This document shows, one piece after another, positions 1 through 9,879 of a stretch of 64,000 nt of DNA (position 1 is the first letter of the stretch; each line of letters starts with the position of its first letter). This DNA comes from Hyaloperonospora brassicae (taxonomy: Eukaryota > Oomycota > Peronosporomycetes > Peronosporales > Peronosporaceae). The position numbers and the translations under genes are program-made. Location of the stretch: NCBI GenBank assembly GCA_947650285.1, contig CANTFL010000049.1, forward strand, positions 24,372 to 88,371, in the 5' to 3' direction. The notes under the pieces were generated by a model. It worked only from the letters and a program-made list of their open reading frames with translations. It searched no databases and was not told the DNA's origin.

Positions 1-139
1 ATTGACACGGGCGTGCACATGGGCTTCTCTCGACCAGTGGCCACAGTACGGTGTACATGCAGCCACAGAGCAGCATGTCTTTCCCGGAGCCTACATCACT
101 CACTAACCACCACGCACAACTCTATCTGTCTCGCTGTAG
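1..139 (+). other. Intron (3' part) of the P5CR gene
   Basis: No coding frame continues into the P5CR exon across this stretch. It has a CACTAAC branch-point-like sequence near 106-112, then a C/T-rich tract and CTGTAG at 134-139. The intron start, or an upstream exon within these bases, cannot be placed. Confidence 0.5.
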
Positions 140-376
140 AAACTAGTGCAGCAAACGATGCTCGGGTCTGCCATGTACATGCAAGCAGAGGACGCGCACC
201 CAGTCGAGCTGCGGAACAACATCACGAGTCCTGGCGGAACCACTGCAGCCGGTCTCTACCGCGCCGAGAAGAACGGGTTCCGTGCTGTGATCGCCGACGC
301 CATCTGGGCCGCGTACGAGCGGTGCCTCGAACTTGGCTCGACCGAGCCGGTTCAGCGCCAGCGTCCGCGCTCGTAA
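140..376 (+). CDS. P5CR: Pyrroline-5-carboxylate reductase, last exon (partial)
   Basis: This is the C-terminal 78 residues of P5C reductase, which reduces pyrroline-5-carboxylate to proline with NAD(P)H in the cytosol or mitochondria. The translated exon reads through the family's C-terminal dimerisation helices: the QTMLGSA start, the signature SPGGTTAAG (residues about 28-36 of the exon), then GFRAVIADAIWAAYERC, ending at TAA 374-376. An in-frame TAG lies at 137-139 and is the AG of a splice acceptor (CTGTAG), so the exon must begin at 140. A branch-point-like CACTAAC sits about 30 nt upstream and a pyrimidine-rich tract follows it. The rest of the gene lies left of the window. Family assignment is from motif recognition and is strong; the splice site is inferred. 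Confidence 0.85.
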   Translation, partial: KLVQQTMLGSAMYMQAEDAHPVELRNNITSPGGTTAAGLYRAEKNGFRAVIADAIWAAYERCLELGSTEPVQRQRPRS

Positions 377-447
377 ATCTGATTGGTAGAAAACAAGAAG
401 CGCGCCCACCGTTTTTAGTCTGGGCCACCTGATGCTGTTGCGCACGA

Positions 448-533
448 CGCCACGACCCGATCCAAACCAAAACCAGTAGGAATACCGACTCGCCACGACC
501 CAATCCAAACCAAAACCAGTAGGAATACCGACT
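448..533 (+). repeat. Tandem 43-bp duplication in the P5CR-SR intergenic region
   Basis: Two copies of a 43-bp unit (448-490 and 491-533) differ at one base (CGACCCGATCC against CGACCCAATCC), and a third copy starts at 534 and breaks off. The unit contains CCAAACCAAAACCAGTAGG. It lies about 100 bp upstream of the SR-protein ATG, so it may be in that gene's promoter or 5' UTR. Confidence 0.9.
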
Positions 534-636
534 CGCCACACGGTATGCGGTTGTCGAGGCGCTCACGTCCTTGTGTTCATGCGCCCCACGAGGTTCGTCC
601 GCTTCCAGTAATAAAACTCGCCTCGTCCTCGACCTC

Positions 637-2097
637 ATGGGCCGCCGCTCCGCCTCCCCACGTCGCAGTCCGCGCTACTCGCGTCCACGCAGCCGCAGCA
701 GCAGTCGCGGCGCCGGTCGGAACTCGTCCCCGCCCAAGCGCTCGCGCTCCCGGTCGCGTGGCTCGCGTCGCGTGCGTTCGCGCTCCCGCGACCGTCGACA
801 AGAGCGCAGTCGCGACACCCGACGCAGTCGCCGCTCGCGCTCGGCCGATCGCGGCAGTCGCGAGCCCATTAGTCTCCTCGTGCGTAATCTGTCGCCCGAA
901 ACGACGTCGGACGAGCTCCGTCGCGCGTTCTCGCGCCGTGCCGGTGACATCCTCGACGTGTATCTGCCCAAAGAGTTCAATTCAAACCGCCCACGCGGGT
1001 TTGCGTTCATTGAGTTTGCCGACTCGCGCGTCGGTCGCGACGTAAAGTTCGAGATGGACCGGTCGCAGATTGGCGGCCGCGAGATTGCTGTGCTCTTTGC
1101 AAAGCAGCACCGCAAGAGTCCGCAAGAGATGCGGCGGATTCTGAACTTACCGACGGAACGATCGTACGTAGTTGTTATGTGTGTTCCTTCTGTGTTTGTG
1201 TCTATGTCTATCGATATGTTGCGGTAGTGCGTGCTGGATGGGTTGCTGGGTGTTGTTGGTGGTGTCGTGTCGTTCGTGTTGGGACTGATGTGTTTGGCAT
1301 GATTGTCGTTTTTGTTTACTTTGTGTTTGCTTCGGGATGCGCGATAGCCCGAGACACTCGTCACGACGACGCTCCAAGTCGCGCTCGCGCTCAGGATCGC
1401 AGAATCGACCGAGGTGGGCCAGTGAGCTGCTTGTACTGTGTTGGTGACGGGACCTGCCGTACTGAAAAAAAGAGGTGGATGTGACGCTGCTGTGTGGATG
1501 ACCTGTAGACGCAGCACCAGTGCTGACCGCAAGCAGGGGTCGGTTTCTCCGCGCCGCTCTCCACGTGCATCGCCGTCTCCGCGCCGTGCTTCTCCTTCTC
1601 TTTCGCCCAAGCGGTACGAAGAACTTGGATTGCTGCTGGTTGGGCATGCACAGAAGCGGCGGATAAGATGCTTACATTGTTGTCACTGCTATCTTGGTAA
1701 CAGGGAGAAAAGGAGTGCTGACCGCAGTTTGTCACCCGAGTGCGTAGTCCATGCATTGTAGTGTGCTTGCTGTGATGTACAGATTGCTGAAAGCGGTGTT
1801 AACCATTTGTGCTGTGATTTTAGTGACAGAGCCGACGAGACCATGTCCGAGGTAAGTAAGGCCACGAATTGGTTGTTGACAGTAGAGGATTTTCCTATCA
1901 TCATGTACTAAACGACGGATGATGTGCGTCTGTTTCATAGTAAGCTGTTTGCTGCAGCATTCGGTCCGAACTCGCTTGACAGCAACGAGATAACACTGCG
2001 GGCCCACACGAAGGAGGAGTTGGAGAAGAGCTGTTGTGCAAAAACAGGAACGGGGAAAGAAGCCTTGCATTTTAACTCGATCAAGAATGTTTCATGA
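637..2097 (+). CDS. SR-type splicing factor with one RRM between two RS domains (spliced)
   Basis: This is an SR/SCL-like pre-mRNA splicing factor acting in the nucleus. The likely start is ATG 637 (MGRRSASPRRSP); an upstream in-frame Met at 571 is less plausible. Residues 2-77 are RS/RD-rich. Residues 78-158 are an RRM with RNP2 LLVRNL (80-85) and RNP1 RGFAFIEF (120-127). The C-terminus is RS/SP-rich. Exons inferred by GT-AG sites with matching phase: 637-1163 (donor GTACGT), 1348-1413, 1509-1613 (donor GTACGA), 1704-1739 (donor GTGCGT), 1824-1851 (donor GTAAGT). Each junction preserves the RS reading frame (SPRHSSRRRSKSRSRS, SVSPRRSPRASPSPRR, EKRSADRSLSP). A possible terminal exon is 1945-2097 (phase 0, TGA at 2095), but it is weakly supported. 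An alternative is an acidic frame at 2100-2213. The RRM is certain; exons 2-5 are probable; the 3' end is open. Confidence 0.8.
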
Positions 2098-3027
2098 CGA
2101 TGCTTGCATTTGAAGATAGCGCCGCCAAGGCTCAAGATGATGGTTTTTGTTCTGATCAAGATAGCCATGAGCAGGGCAACAGCAGGGGAAAAACAGGAAG
2201 TCCAGAGAACTAGCGCGGACGTGTGGCTGTTGACCAGTGAACCGCCGAGCGCGGTATACTACCGGGAAGTGAAGTATCGCAGAGAAGTGAGTTGTCGATA
2301 CGCCAGGTCTTCACAGGCTGTTGTGGTGCTTACGATCGAGCGAGTCTCTTCCGGTCGGAGGATGCACCCATATGCTACTCGAGCGACGTGTGCTGTGGGT
2401 TTGCCCACTCACCACACTGGTGCGATGGCAAGCGCACGCAGCAGCGTATATGGCACGACCGCACAAGTGAAAGCTGAGACAGCGCTTCAGCTTCATTGAG
2501 CATCATGGACAGCGAAGGCCATGAGAAGAGCAGGAAAAGTTGTCATGAACGGGTATACTGATCGCGCAACCATAATCTTCCGTCGCCAAATGAACATGCC
2601 GACTTAATGACGGCACTGCAGCTGGCTCAGCTAGGCGTCGACTGATGAGTTCCTGACTGACCACCACAACTTGCTTGCTGGCACCAGTCACGCTGCCGCA
2701 ACGTGCTCGAGACAGTGTTGATCGACTCGAGAAGCGGGACGGCTGTTATTCTAGCGATTCGACTATGCTCCAAGTTAGAACAATGCCTGGATCGTGCGGT
2801 GGAATCCTTCCGGTGCTTTTTGCGTCCCTAACGTCTGCTTCCTCCAAGTCTGACACGCCAAACCTAGCGATGTAAATGTACAATCCAGGCTGTCATTAGC
2901 CTACATTTCGCTGTGACTGACTCGCCACTGCTTTCGTAACTGCAATTGCGATTCTATCGACATTGCAACCATGCATCCGTTTCATTTCGTACCTCCGTGG
3001 CTTCCAGACTGTTTCCACTCGACATTG
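2098..3027. other. Intergenic region between convergent genes, no recognised gene
   Basis: Short open frames only. One frame (2100-2213) reads an acidic, Ser/Asp/Gln-rich peptide ending in TAG and could be an alternative last exon of the SR gene. I could not link it by a convincing splice site. Nothing recognisable lies in the remainder. Confidence 0.4.
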
Positions 3028-4391
3028 CTATCCTCCGATCAGGATCATCGGACGGTTCTTCGCTTTTGATAAACCATACATGTCCCCATGACCGCCCAAC
3101 GCAAACTTCTTACGCTTCACTGCCACGTCGATGATATCTCCAATGTCCTCGTCGGCAACGTTGCTGCGCACAGCATCTCGCAGACTGATTTCAGCGCTTC
3201 CGAACAAACAGACCTTCAGGTTTCCATCAGCAGTCAAACGCAGACGATTGCACGAGCCACAAAAATGCTCGCTCATGGATGTGATGAATCCAAACTGTCC
3301 TCTGAAACCAGGCACCTGATAAGCTTTCGATGTATCGTTCGCGCCGTCCTGCAGCTTCTCGACATTGGGAAACGCAGTCTCGATCGTCTCCATCATCTCA
3401 CTGAAGGCCACGAAGGTCTCGTCGTTCCATCGGTTGCTGTCAAATGGCATCCACTCGATAAAACGAACATCTACGGCATGATTCTCCGTAAAGGCCACAA
3501 AGTCGACAACCTCATCCAGATTGAAATGCCGCTGGACCACGCAATTAATCTTGAGCGGACTGAATCCTAGCTCCTGTGCCTCGACGATCGCGTTCATCAC
3601 CCGTGTAAATCCCTGTCGTCTCGTAATGTGCGCAAACTTGACTGGCTTCAACGTATCCAAGCTAATGTTGAGTCGATCTGCACCTGCTCGCTGCAAAGCC
3701 AGCAGCTTTTTCCGCAGCAAAATACCGTTTGTCGTGATTCCCACGGACTCAATGCCTGGAATCGCTCGTAGTTGAGTCACTAACTCGATCAAATCTCGCC
3801 GAAGCAGTGGCTCGCCGCCTGTAAGCCGGATTTTCGTCACTCCTGAGGATGCAAACAGTTTCGTCAAGCGAATGATCTCCAACGACGTCAACAGGTCCTC
3901 ACTCGGCTGTAACGGCACGCCGTCTTTCGGCATACAGTAGCGACATCGTAAATTACAGCGTTCGGTCAACGAAATCCGCAAATAAGTGTGCGTGCGCCCA
4001 AAGTGGTCGACCAACTGCCGTCGTACGGTTTCCTCTCGTGGCTACAAAAGAAAAAACACACACATACAATCGACACGTTTGTTACTGCTCTGCCCTCTTT
4101 TTTCTTGTACGATCGCATAATGCCTCTAAACCCAGTTGCTTCACTGTTTTGTCGTACAAATTGTCGAACTTCGGCTAAAATCTGGCGAATCTGATGCAGC
4201 GATTCGTCGGGACTTGACGCTGGCTTATGAACCAGCTTGCTGTCAGGAGCGGATGCGCGTCGGTGACTGCGCGTGACAAAGTCCTGGAACGTCGGGCCTT
4301 CGGCTGCAAGACGTTTCCAGACGCCGCCTGTGCTGAACGCGGCACTGCGACGCGCGTGCGTTGCGAGTCCTGACGCGGTCAGTCGCTGCAT
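3028..4391 (-). CDS. CNX2: Mitochondrial GTP 3',8-cyclase (MoaA/CNX2, molybdenum cofactor step 1)
   Basis: A radical-SAM enzyme converting GTP to the cPMP precursor of molybdopterin. The model is two exons on the minus strand: 4391-4086 (ATG 4391; 102 residues) and 4041-3028. The N-terminus (MQRLTASGLATHARRSAAF) is basic and Ser/Ala-rich, like a mitochondrial presequence. The SAM cluster motif CNLRCRYC gives Cys131, Cys135 and Cys138. TGGEPLLRRD follows, then the C-terminal 4Fe-4S ligands CGSC plus a Cys 14 residues on (about 363, 366, 380). The protein ends ILIGG, the GG tail needed by MoaA-type enzymes. Length about 439 aa fits CNX2/MOCS1A. The intron (4085-4042, donor GTAACA, acceptor TTTTGTAG) is only 44 nt but is the only phase-compatible choice I found. 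The enzyme supplies cofactor for nitrate reductase and sulfite oxidase. Confidence 0.93.
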
Positions 4392-4507
4392 CTCGCAGAC
4401 TTTGTAGACTGGCGAACGCAAATGTGTACGACAAAGCAAAAAGACGACTAGTATTCCCTTCGGTCGTACATATCGTCGATTCCAAGTCCGTGTGGTCATA
4501 CCCAAGA

Positions 4508-4556
4508 ACATATGGTCATATCTAGTACATATGGCCATATCTAGTCCATATCGTCG
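4508..4556 (+). repeat. 19-bp tandem repeat upstream of CNX2
   Basis: Two units of ACATATGGYCATATCTAGT (4508-4526, 4527-4545) and a partial third lie in the 250-bp gap between the CNX2 start and the Rad4 stop. The unit is itself palindrome-rich (CATATGGCCATATC). Position suggests promoter DNA of CNX2, but no function is shown. Confidence 0.8.
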
Positions 4557-4639
4557 TTACATATTGCCGCTATCAAGTCGTCGTATGTACACTTTATAGA
4601 CCATCCACACAAACAGTGTGCGGACACAGCACTGGCGCT

Positions 4640-6700
4640 TCAATGCCCGACCGCTCCATAGTCGTCTTCCAGTCGCTGCCGTAACAACAGCCGCTTGGTG
4701 AGCTTCGCCCAGCGTCGGAGCACGAGTTTCCGGTTATACGCTATCGCCTTCTCGATCGTCTGCTGCTGCTTCTCGGCGTGGGCGTCCAGCAACATGGCTT
4801 CATGGCTTTGTGCGACTACTATGCCTGCGATCTTCGGCACGGTCCGCCCCTTGCGAACCTCAAAGCCCACAACAGCAGGAGCAAAATCCACTCCTAAGGA
4901 CTCGGCGAGTGCATCGATCCGAGGCAATTGGAGGTGCACCGCACCACGAGGAACATGGGCGTGACTCCAGATCTCAATGTTGCCATACTTGGTCTTCGGA
5001 ACGCGGCCATCTACTACGGGCGGAGGCCCGAACTCGGTTGTTTGCCACAAGCCATAGAGGGCGAGTGACGAGGTGTCCTTCGTGCCGTCTCGATCACTTC
5101 CACAAACGTCGTCACTGCTGCCGTTGCAGCCAGAAAGTGACCCGTCCCGGGACTGCCATCGTGCAGGTTTCTGACGCTCCTCGTCTTTCACGACTCGGCC
5201 GAGACGTCGCCACTTGAAGGCAGATCGGACAGGCTGCACGTGTTTCCGCAAAAAGACAGCTTGACCGTTAAACAATCCAACCACTTTGCGTGGGTGGAGA
5301 CACTCTGAGCGACTTAGATGGCGCTCGAGGCAGTACAAGTGGTGCTTCCGGAACCCTTCGACACTCGTGGGCATGCCTTCGGCCAACTTTAGTGTCTCTA
5401 GCGCTTTCTTTTCCTCAGCAGTAGCATCGGCTGCGACATTTGCTCGTGATCGTATCCATGCTGCTCTATTCTCATCGTACTGGCTGTTCGTATCGTCATT
5501 TATCTGTTCCAGCACACGCTCCAACCACGAATCTGCAAGACGCAATGCCAAGCTCTTGCTCCAGTGCACAGCGTACCGTGCTGTTACATCCACAAGCAGG
5601 CCGTCGTCCTGGATACTGATCACATACGAGAAACGAAACGCTTTACCGCGCAGCGGCTCGACATCCCGCGGACGGTCAACAAGTCGGCGGACCGCATCCA
5701 CATGGATCCAGCTTTTGGTTTTTTCATCCAGCACTTCACACCACAACCAAAACACTTGACCTACAGTCTCGTCACTTGTCAAGTCCAGTGCCTTGTCACC
5801 AGTCTCCTTCTCCTCGTCGCTCTCGTCTGACCGCCGTCTCTTTCGATTCAGCAGCGTAGTTGCGATCGTCCGTGAACGTCGGGGACGTTTGCCGACTTTG
5901 CGTCGAAACGACGATTCAAACACCTTGCCTTTCTGCACCAGCAGCGGATCCAGTGCCCACGTCACACGGTACCGAAGCTGCAGGGCTCCACACAGCGCTG
6001 CGAACAACAGAGCCAGCTCAACGTCTCGTCCTCTCCGAGCAAAAAACACGCTCAGAAGCGCCGCCTCCGTCACCACCTCCGTGTCCAGTGCTTTGCTCGG
6101 TTCACTGCTTAGCTCAAACGCGTGACCAAACCACCGAACGAGCAGCGCCAGCGAGTACGCACAGGGTCGCTGCTTCACTTCGGCACAAAAGTCCACGTCA
6201 CTTGCTGTTGCCAGCGACAATAGCAGTCCTTGGAGCAACTTGTGGCAGCTCCATCGGGTCCACTTGATCCGAAGCGCCAGCAAAAGCAGCAGATGCGTCT
6301 GGTGCAGCGCCGTTTCCCGCTTCCTTTCGTCCCGCGTGAGACGCAGACACGGCCGCCGTCTCTTGCACGCAACCGATGCGGCTGCTACTGCTGCGTCTTT
6401 GTCCGCAAGCGAGCGGTTCACGTGGTCCCAGTCGACTTGCGCCCGCTTCGGTTGTGTGTCGATGGTGGCGGGTACATTTGGACAAATGTCGTCCGAATGT
6501 ACAGCAACAGGGTCCGGAGGGTACGGTGCAGCACTGGGGCGGGCAGTTAGAGCGTCTGCTGCCAGCGGCGACGAGTCGACATTCTCCCACTCGACGTCGT
6601 CGTCTTCCTCCTTTCCATCTGTGCATTGCTCTTCGTCTTCGTCGTCTAGCTCACCTGCCGAATACGCATACACTTCGTCTTCCTCGTCTTCTGATGCCAT
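4640..6700 (-). CDS. RAD4: DNA repair protein Rad4/XPC family
   Basis: A nucleotide-excision-repair damage sensor that opens DNA at helix-distorting lesions and works with Rad23/HR23 in the nucleus. Intronless, 686 aa from ATG 6700 (MASEDEEDE); an upstream in-frame GTG is ignored. Residues 1-50 are very acidic, and a short QVDWDHVN segment follows at about 87-95. The transglutaminase-like domain spans about 135-400 (KWTRWSCHKLLQGLL, RRGRDVELALLFAALCGAL, QVFWLWCEVLDEKTKSWIHVDA), interrupted by a basic KR-rich insert at 265-300. BHD1 is at 442-470 (MPTSVEGFRKHHLYCLERHL), BHD2 follows with FLRKHVQPV, and BHD3 is at about 565-640 (GRVPKTKYGNIEIW, HVPRGAVHL, VVGFEVRKG). The C-terminal helix is Lys/Arg-rich. 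The catalytic triad of true transglutaminases is not expected in this family. Confidence 0.94.
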   Translation of the reverse strand: MASEDEEDEVYAYSAGELDDEDEEQCTDGKEEDDDVEWENVDSSPLAADALTARPSAAPYPPDPVAVHSDDICPNVPATIDTQPKRAQVDWDHVNRSLADKDAAVAAASVACKRRRPCLRLTRDERKRETALHQTHLLLLLALRIKWTRWSCHKLLQGLLLSLATASDVDFCAEVKQRPCAYSLALLVRWFGHAFELSSEPSKALDTEVVTEAALLSVFFARRGRDVELALLFAALCGALQLRYRVTWALDPLLVQKGKVFESSFRRKVGKRPRRSRTIATTLLNRKRRRSDESDEEKETGDKALDLTSDETVGQVFWLWCEVLDEKTKSWIHVDAVRRLVDRPRDVEPLRGKAFRFSYVISIQDDGLLVDVTARYAVHWSKSLALRLADSWLERVLEQINDDTNSQYDENRAAWIRSRANVAADATAEEKKALETLKLAEGMPTSVEGFRKHHLYCLERHLSRSECLHPRKVVGLFNGQAVFLRKHVQPVRSAFKWRRLGRVVKDEERQKPARWQSRDGSLSGCNGSSDDVCGSDRDGTKDTSSLALYGLWQTTEFGPPPVVDGRVPKTKYGNIEIWSHAHVPRGAVHLQLPRIDALAESLGVDFAPAVVGFEVRKGRTVPKIAGIVVAQSHEAMLLDAHAEKQQQTIEKAIAYNRKLVLRRWAKLTKRLLLRQRLEDDYGAVGH

Positions 6701-6746
6701 GCGTGCGTACCCCACTTGGGGTTACGACTCGAATGCACCGTCGGTC

Positions 6747-6752
6747 AAATGA
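6747..6752 (-). promoter_or_regulatory. Possible oomycete initiator (TCATTT) for the Rad4 gene
   Basis: On the minus strand the sequence GTCATTTGACC lies about 50 nt upstream of the Rad4 ATG. It resembles the TCATTT core of the oomycete Inr element described for Phytophthora genes, but the flanking CA(A/T)TTT half is not clear. Weak, position-based call. Confidence 0.3.
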
Positions 6753-9459
6753 CAAAAAGAGCACCTCAATTGTCTGTACAAGTAGACGCTCAAACCGAGT
6801 GTTAGAGGTCGTCGTGTTCGACCGGAGAGGGTACGAACGAAGTGAATGTTACTCTCTACAAGAGGGCGCTCCTCTCTAGATTTAGGAGGTGTGGCCGTCA
6901 CGACAAGCAGACATCTTTTTGCTTTCGTCTAAAATTAGGACGCTCCAACTATTTGCAGGCGAAAAAAGCAACGATCACACAGCGCGAATCGTCCTGCAGA
7001 CCTCACCACGATATCCCCACTATTATTGCAGCTTCACCTGCCGCACGGGAGCGATCAAAGCGGTATGAGTCTTCCTGTGATGACCAAGAAAGTTGCGGTT
7101 GAGAATGTAGATGCCACCTTACAAAAATGCATGTGTCGTCCACTGCCTCTGTATCTATCATCTGCGTCCTCAACTGCAGTAGCTCCACAAAATACATTCC
7201 CGCGACTCACTCCAACGCCTTCACATTCTTCGCACTTTCGGCTTGCGCTACAAGCTGAATGAGGTCTCAAAACGACTGTGTGCATCGTTGCTATCGAGAC
7301 ACCACGTCCCAGCAACGTCTCTCTACACTTTCAGAGGATGTCGAGAATGCGGACGGCGATGAAACTCTTGCCCATGTGCCATGCCTTCGACTTGGCTGTA
7401 CATTGCGCCGCATGCAGGGACGGCATCGACCATCCGCTTCGGGATAAGACAGTAGGAAGGCTCGAAGTTGCAGAGCCGAAATCTGGAGGAAAAGAACGGT
7501 CCAATGAGAATCATAAGAAACGTCGTAAAGCCAGCAAAATACATAGCCGACGCTCGCAAACTACGACAATCGAAAAGCTAATGGTGCGTTGAAGCTGCTG
7601 TGGCCCAGTGATGTAGCGCCACGCAACGGATGTGGGTACAGGCTGCTTTACTCGGATGCATCACCTGTGTACCCGAGAAGAGTGGAAAAGATCGATGGTC
7701 AAGCTCACGTCAGCTGCAAGATTGAATCTCAGTGTCACCTCCGGCTGCAATAATCGATCAGACTGAACGACGCAGGATGGCGGAAGCTCCTCAGATTTGC
7801 CGAGGTTCAAGTCGAAAGCAAAAACCGAGTTGAACTACATGTATTTTTGCTTGTGTTGAAGTTGGCCATTTCAGTGAGGTGTACCAGTCGACCACTCAAA
7901 CTACTTATCAGCGAGTCACGTGCGTCTTGTCGGACACTTTGATGTGGTAGCTTCAGCAACGCATGAAAGCTCACTTGGACCGTTCGACACTCGACGCTCA
8001 GAAACAGACCCTTTTTACCATCTGTTGGTAGCAAAATCGTTTGTGGACAAGGCGACCTCAAGACGTTCATAGTGCTGCGGTGCCAAACGCTCATTGTGCT
8101 CTTTGCTTTACCAGTACACGGTACTAGACTAGCTCGTCAAAAAGTATAAGGATGCGCTGAAGCACCATTCGAAGCTTTTGACGATAGCGACACCGTCGCC
8201 TCCCTCTGTCATGTCTAGTGCGACAACCGATCCGGACGCAAGAAAATGCGTTTAGTTGTTGGCTCGACGACATCAAACGGGTCGTGTGTAACGGAGCCAC
8301 ACTGTTGCATGGCATTGACACAAACGTACATGTCAAGGCGAAATTTGTCATAGCGTATACAATGTGACAATAATACTACCGATAACCGTATTGGATAAGC
8401 ACCACTTTTGGAGTGATATCAGCAGCAGTTGACGACACTCTGCTCATTGTTGGTGCATGCCATTGTACTGACCAACAAATACACTTTTTGGAAAGTGATA
8501 AGACAATGGGAAGTGAGAAGAAAGTGTACGATGTTATTTGTACTTTGTTTGTTCTGGTAAGGAAGAGGCTTTTGACTGATTTGTAGCTGCATCAACTACA
8601 GTACTAAGCTTTCTTTTGCCTTCGACCAAGCTGTTCTTGTCCGGCTGACATCCTCGATTGTTTTGGTGCATAGGTTTCACTTCGTTTTCTTGCGACTCTT
8701 TAGTCCCGTCCCAGAATAAGCCCCTCTATGTCGAAGCCTGACCTGCCGACCTGCCGTCAGGGCTCCATCCACCATCCAATGGCGCAGAAAGTATACACGG
8801 TCGACCACAATAGCGTTAGGTCGCCTGGAAATACATTTAGCTGCACAGCAGTCGAGTACACGTAGCAGTAGATGTCGATTTTACTACTAACCTATATCCA
8901 TTGTTATTTTGTACTTGATCGCTGTATCGATCTTGCAGCCAAATATATAAATGTCTCAATCGCAAACTTGGAAACGTGCCGCTACGCCGATAGTGGGACG
9001 GAGTTACACGTCGGTTGGTAACCGACATAACAAGTGTGGTTCACACCAGGGATGAGATCACAGTGAAAATGGTATTAGAACACCTTATCAGTCGTTGGGG
9101 GCTGAAGTGTGCCAGCCACCAAATACGAGATCTTTTAAAAAAGGTATCAATCAGAGCATTAGTATCTAAATTAGGTGCGTTTAGTCGAAGGTGTCCTTTT
9201 CGATAAAATAAAATAAAGTTCAGCCCCCTTTTTGATCTATTCGAGACATGTGCCTTCTAAAGGCGACTCAGGTCGTAAGAGAGTCAAGCCTTGTTAAGAA
9301 ATAGACACCTCAGCACACGGTGCATTCGATTCGCTGAATCGTTAAGCTCCTTTAAACAAGGATCTGGAGCTGTAAGCTCGTTGGCTCCTAGAGTCGTGTT
9401 CTTGTAAAGAATAGGCTTGCTCGTCAAGCTGAAAGCGTACTTCTGTCAATTAGCTGTTC
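6753..9459. other. Intergenic region, no recognised gene
   Basis: About 2.7 kb between Rad4 and the first Copia element. No known domain or repeat was recognised, apart from the weak interrupted frame at 7065-7592 listed separately. The right end (about 9,040-9,459) and the DNA after the Copia insertion (14,861-14,960, with TGGCGGTCCAAG like a primer-binding site) may together be an old LTR, but I could not find its ends. Confidence 0.4.
7065..7592 (+). pseudogene. Unrecognised interrupted reading frame
   Basis: From ATG 7065 one frame stays open to TGA 7260-7262 and then on to 7592. The single stop splits about 175 codons. The distal part contains CHAFDLAVHCAACRDGIDHP, a Cys/His cluster, followed by a Lys/Arg-rich tail (KKRRKASKIHSRRSQ). 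It could be a decayed gene, a gene with an unseen intron around 7260, or chance. I do not recognise the family. Confidence 0.25.
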
Positions 9460-9464
9460 TAGCT
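9460..9464. repeat. Target-site duplication TAGCT (left) of Copia-1
   Basis: TAGCT immediately precedes the LTR at 9465 and recurs immediately after the other LTR at 14856-14860. Five bases is the usual Copia duplication length. Confidence 0.93.
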
Positions 9465-9756
9465 TGTTGGCAAGATGCGTGTTGCGATAAGGAAGCGTTA
9501 GGTGAAATTTAAGATACTGTTGTATTTCCTTACTAGTTCTCTCTTCTCTGCCATGCTTCCCAAAGCACTCTACTCCAGTCATCCATTTCGCACGCATCCT
9601 AGCCCTACTCGAATCACTATCCTGCTTGTCACTCTGCGTCCATCTTGTGCGCACAGCGAGTTTGTGACATCATGTTTCCAAATAAAACCCCAAGCCACCG
9701 GCCGAACACTCCGATCGCCTTTACGTACCCTTGCACCCATTTCCAACATTCCAACA
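9465..9756 (-). repeat. 3' LTR of Copia-1
   Basis: Starts TGTTGG and ends CCAACA (perfect 6-bp inverted ends). It matches 14564-14855 with about 9 substitutions and no length change. Confidence 0.95.
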
Positions 9757-9767
9757 CTCCTCCTCGG
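9757..9767 (-). other. Polypurine tract of Copia-1
   Basis: On the minus strand CCGAGGAGGAG directly abuts the 3' LTR (TGTTGG), the position of the plus-strand primer. Confidence 0.7.
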
Positions 9768-9879
9768 TCGTGACTTGCCCTCACACCCTATTCCAATTCT
9801 TGTGCTTGCATATGTTCTTGTCCTTGTGCTCCTCCATCCTCGAGCTCCTTGATCACCCTTGATCGTCCTTGACCTTTTC

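Noticed and set aside
675..1610. 311-codon open frame on the minus strand
   Set aside because: Lies opposite the SR-protein RS/RRM exons. The Arg/Ser codon repeats keep the reverse frame open; no domain is present.
4501..4600. CRISPR-like short repeats upstream of CNX2
   Set aside because: Units are directly adjacent without spacers and the genome is eukaryotic. A simple tandem repeat.
5793..6752. Long plus-strand frames opposite Rad4
   Set aside because: Ser/Arg-rich shadows of the Rad4 coding strand without motifs.
7323..7544. Minus-strand peptide with a hydrophobic start (MYFAGFTTFLMILIGPFF) like a secreted effector
   Set aside because: Opposite a better plus-strand frame, no RXLR or Cys pattern, and no promoter evidence. 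Likely chance.
9040..9464. Possible old LTR split by the Copia-1 insertion
   Set aside because: A primer-site-like TGGCGGTCC follows at 14,951 and the flank looks repeat-derived, but I found no second copy and no clear ends, so it is not listed as a feature.
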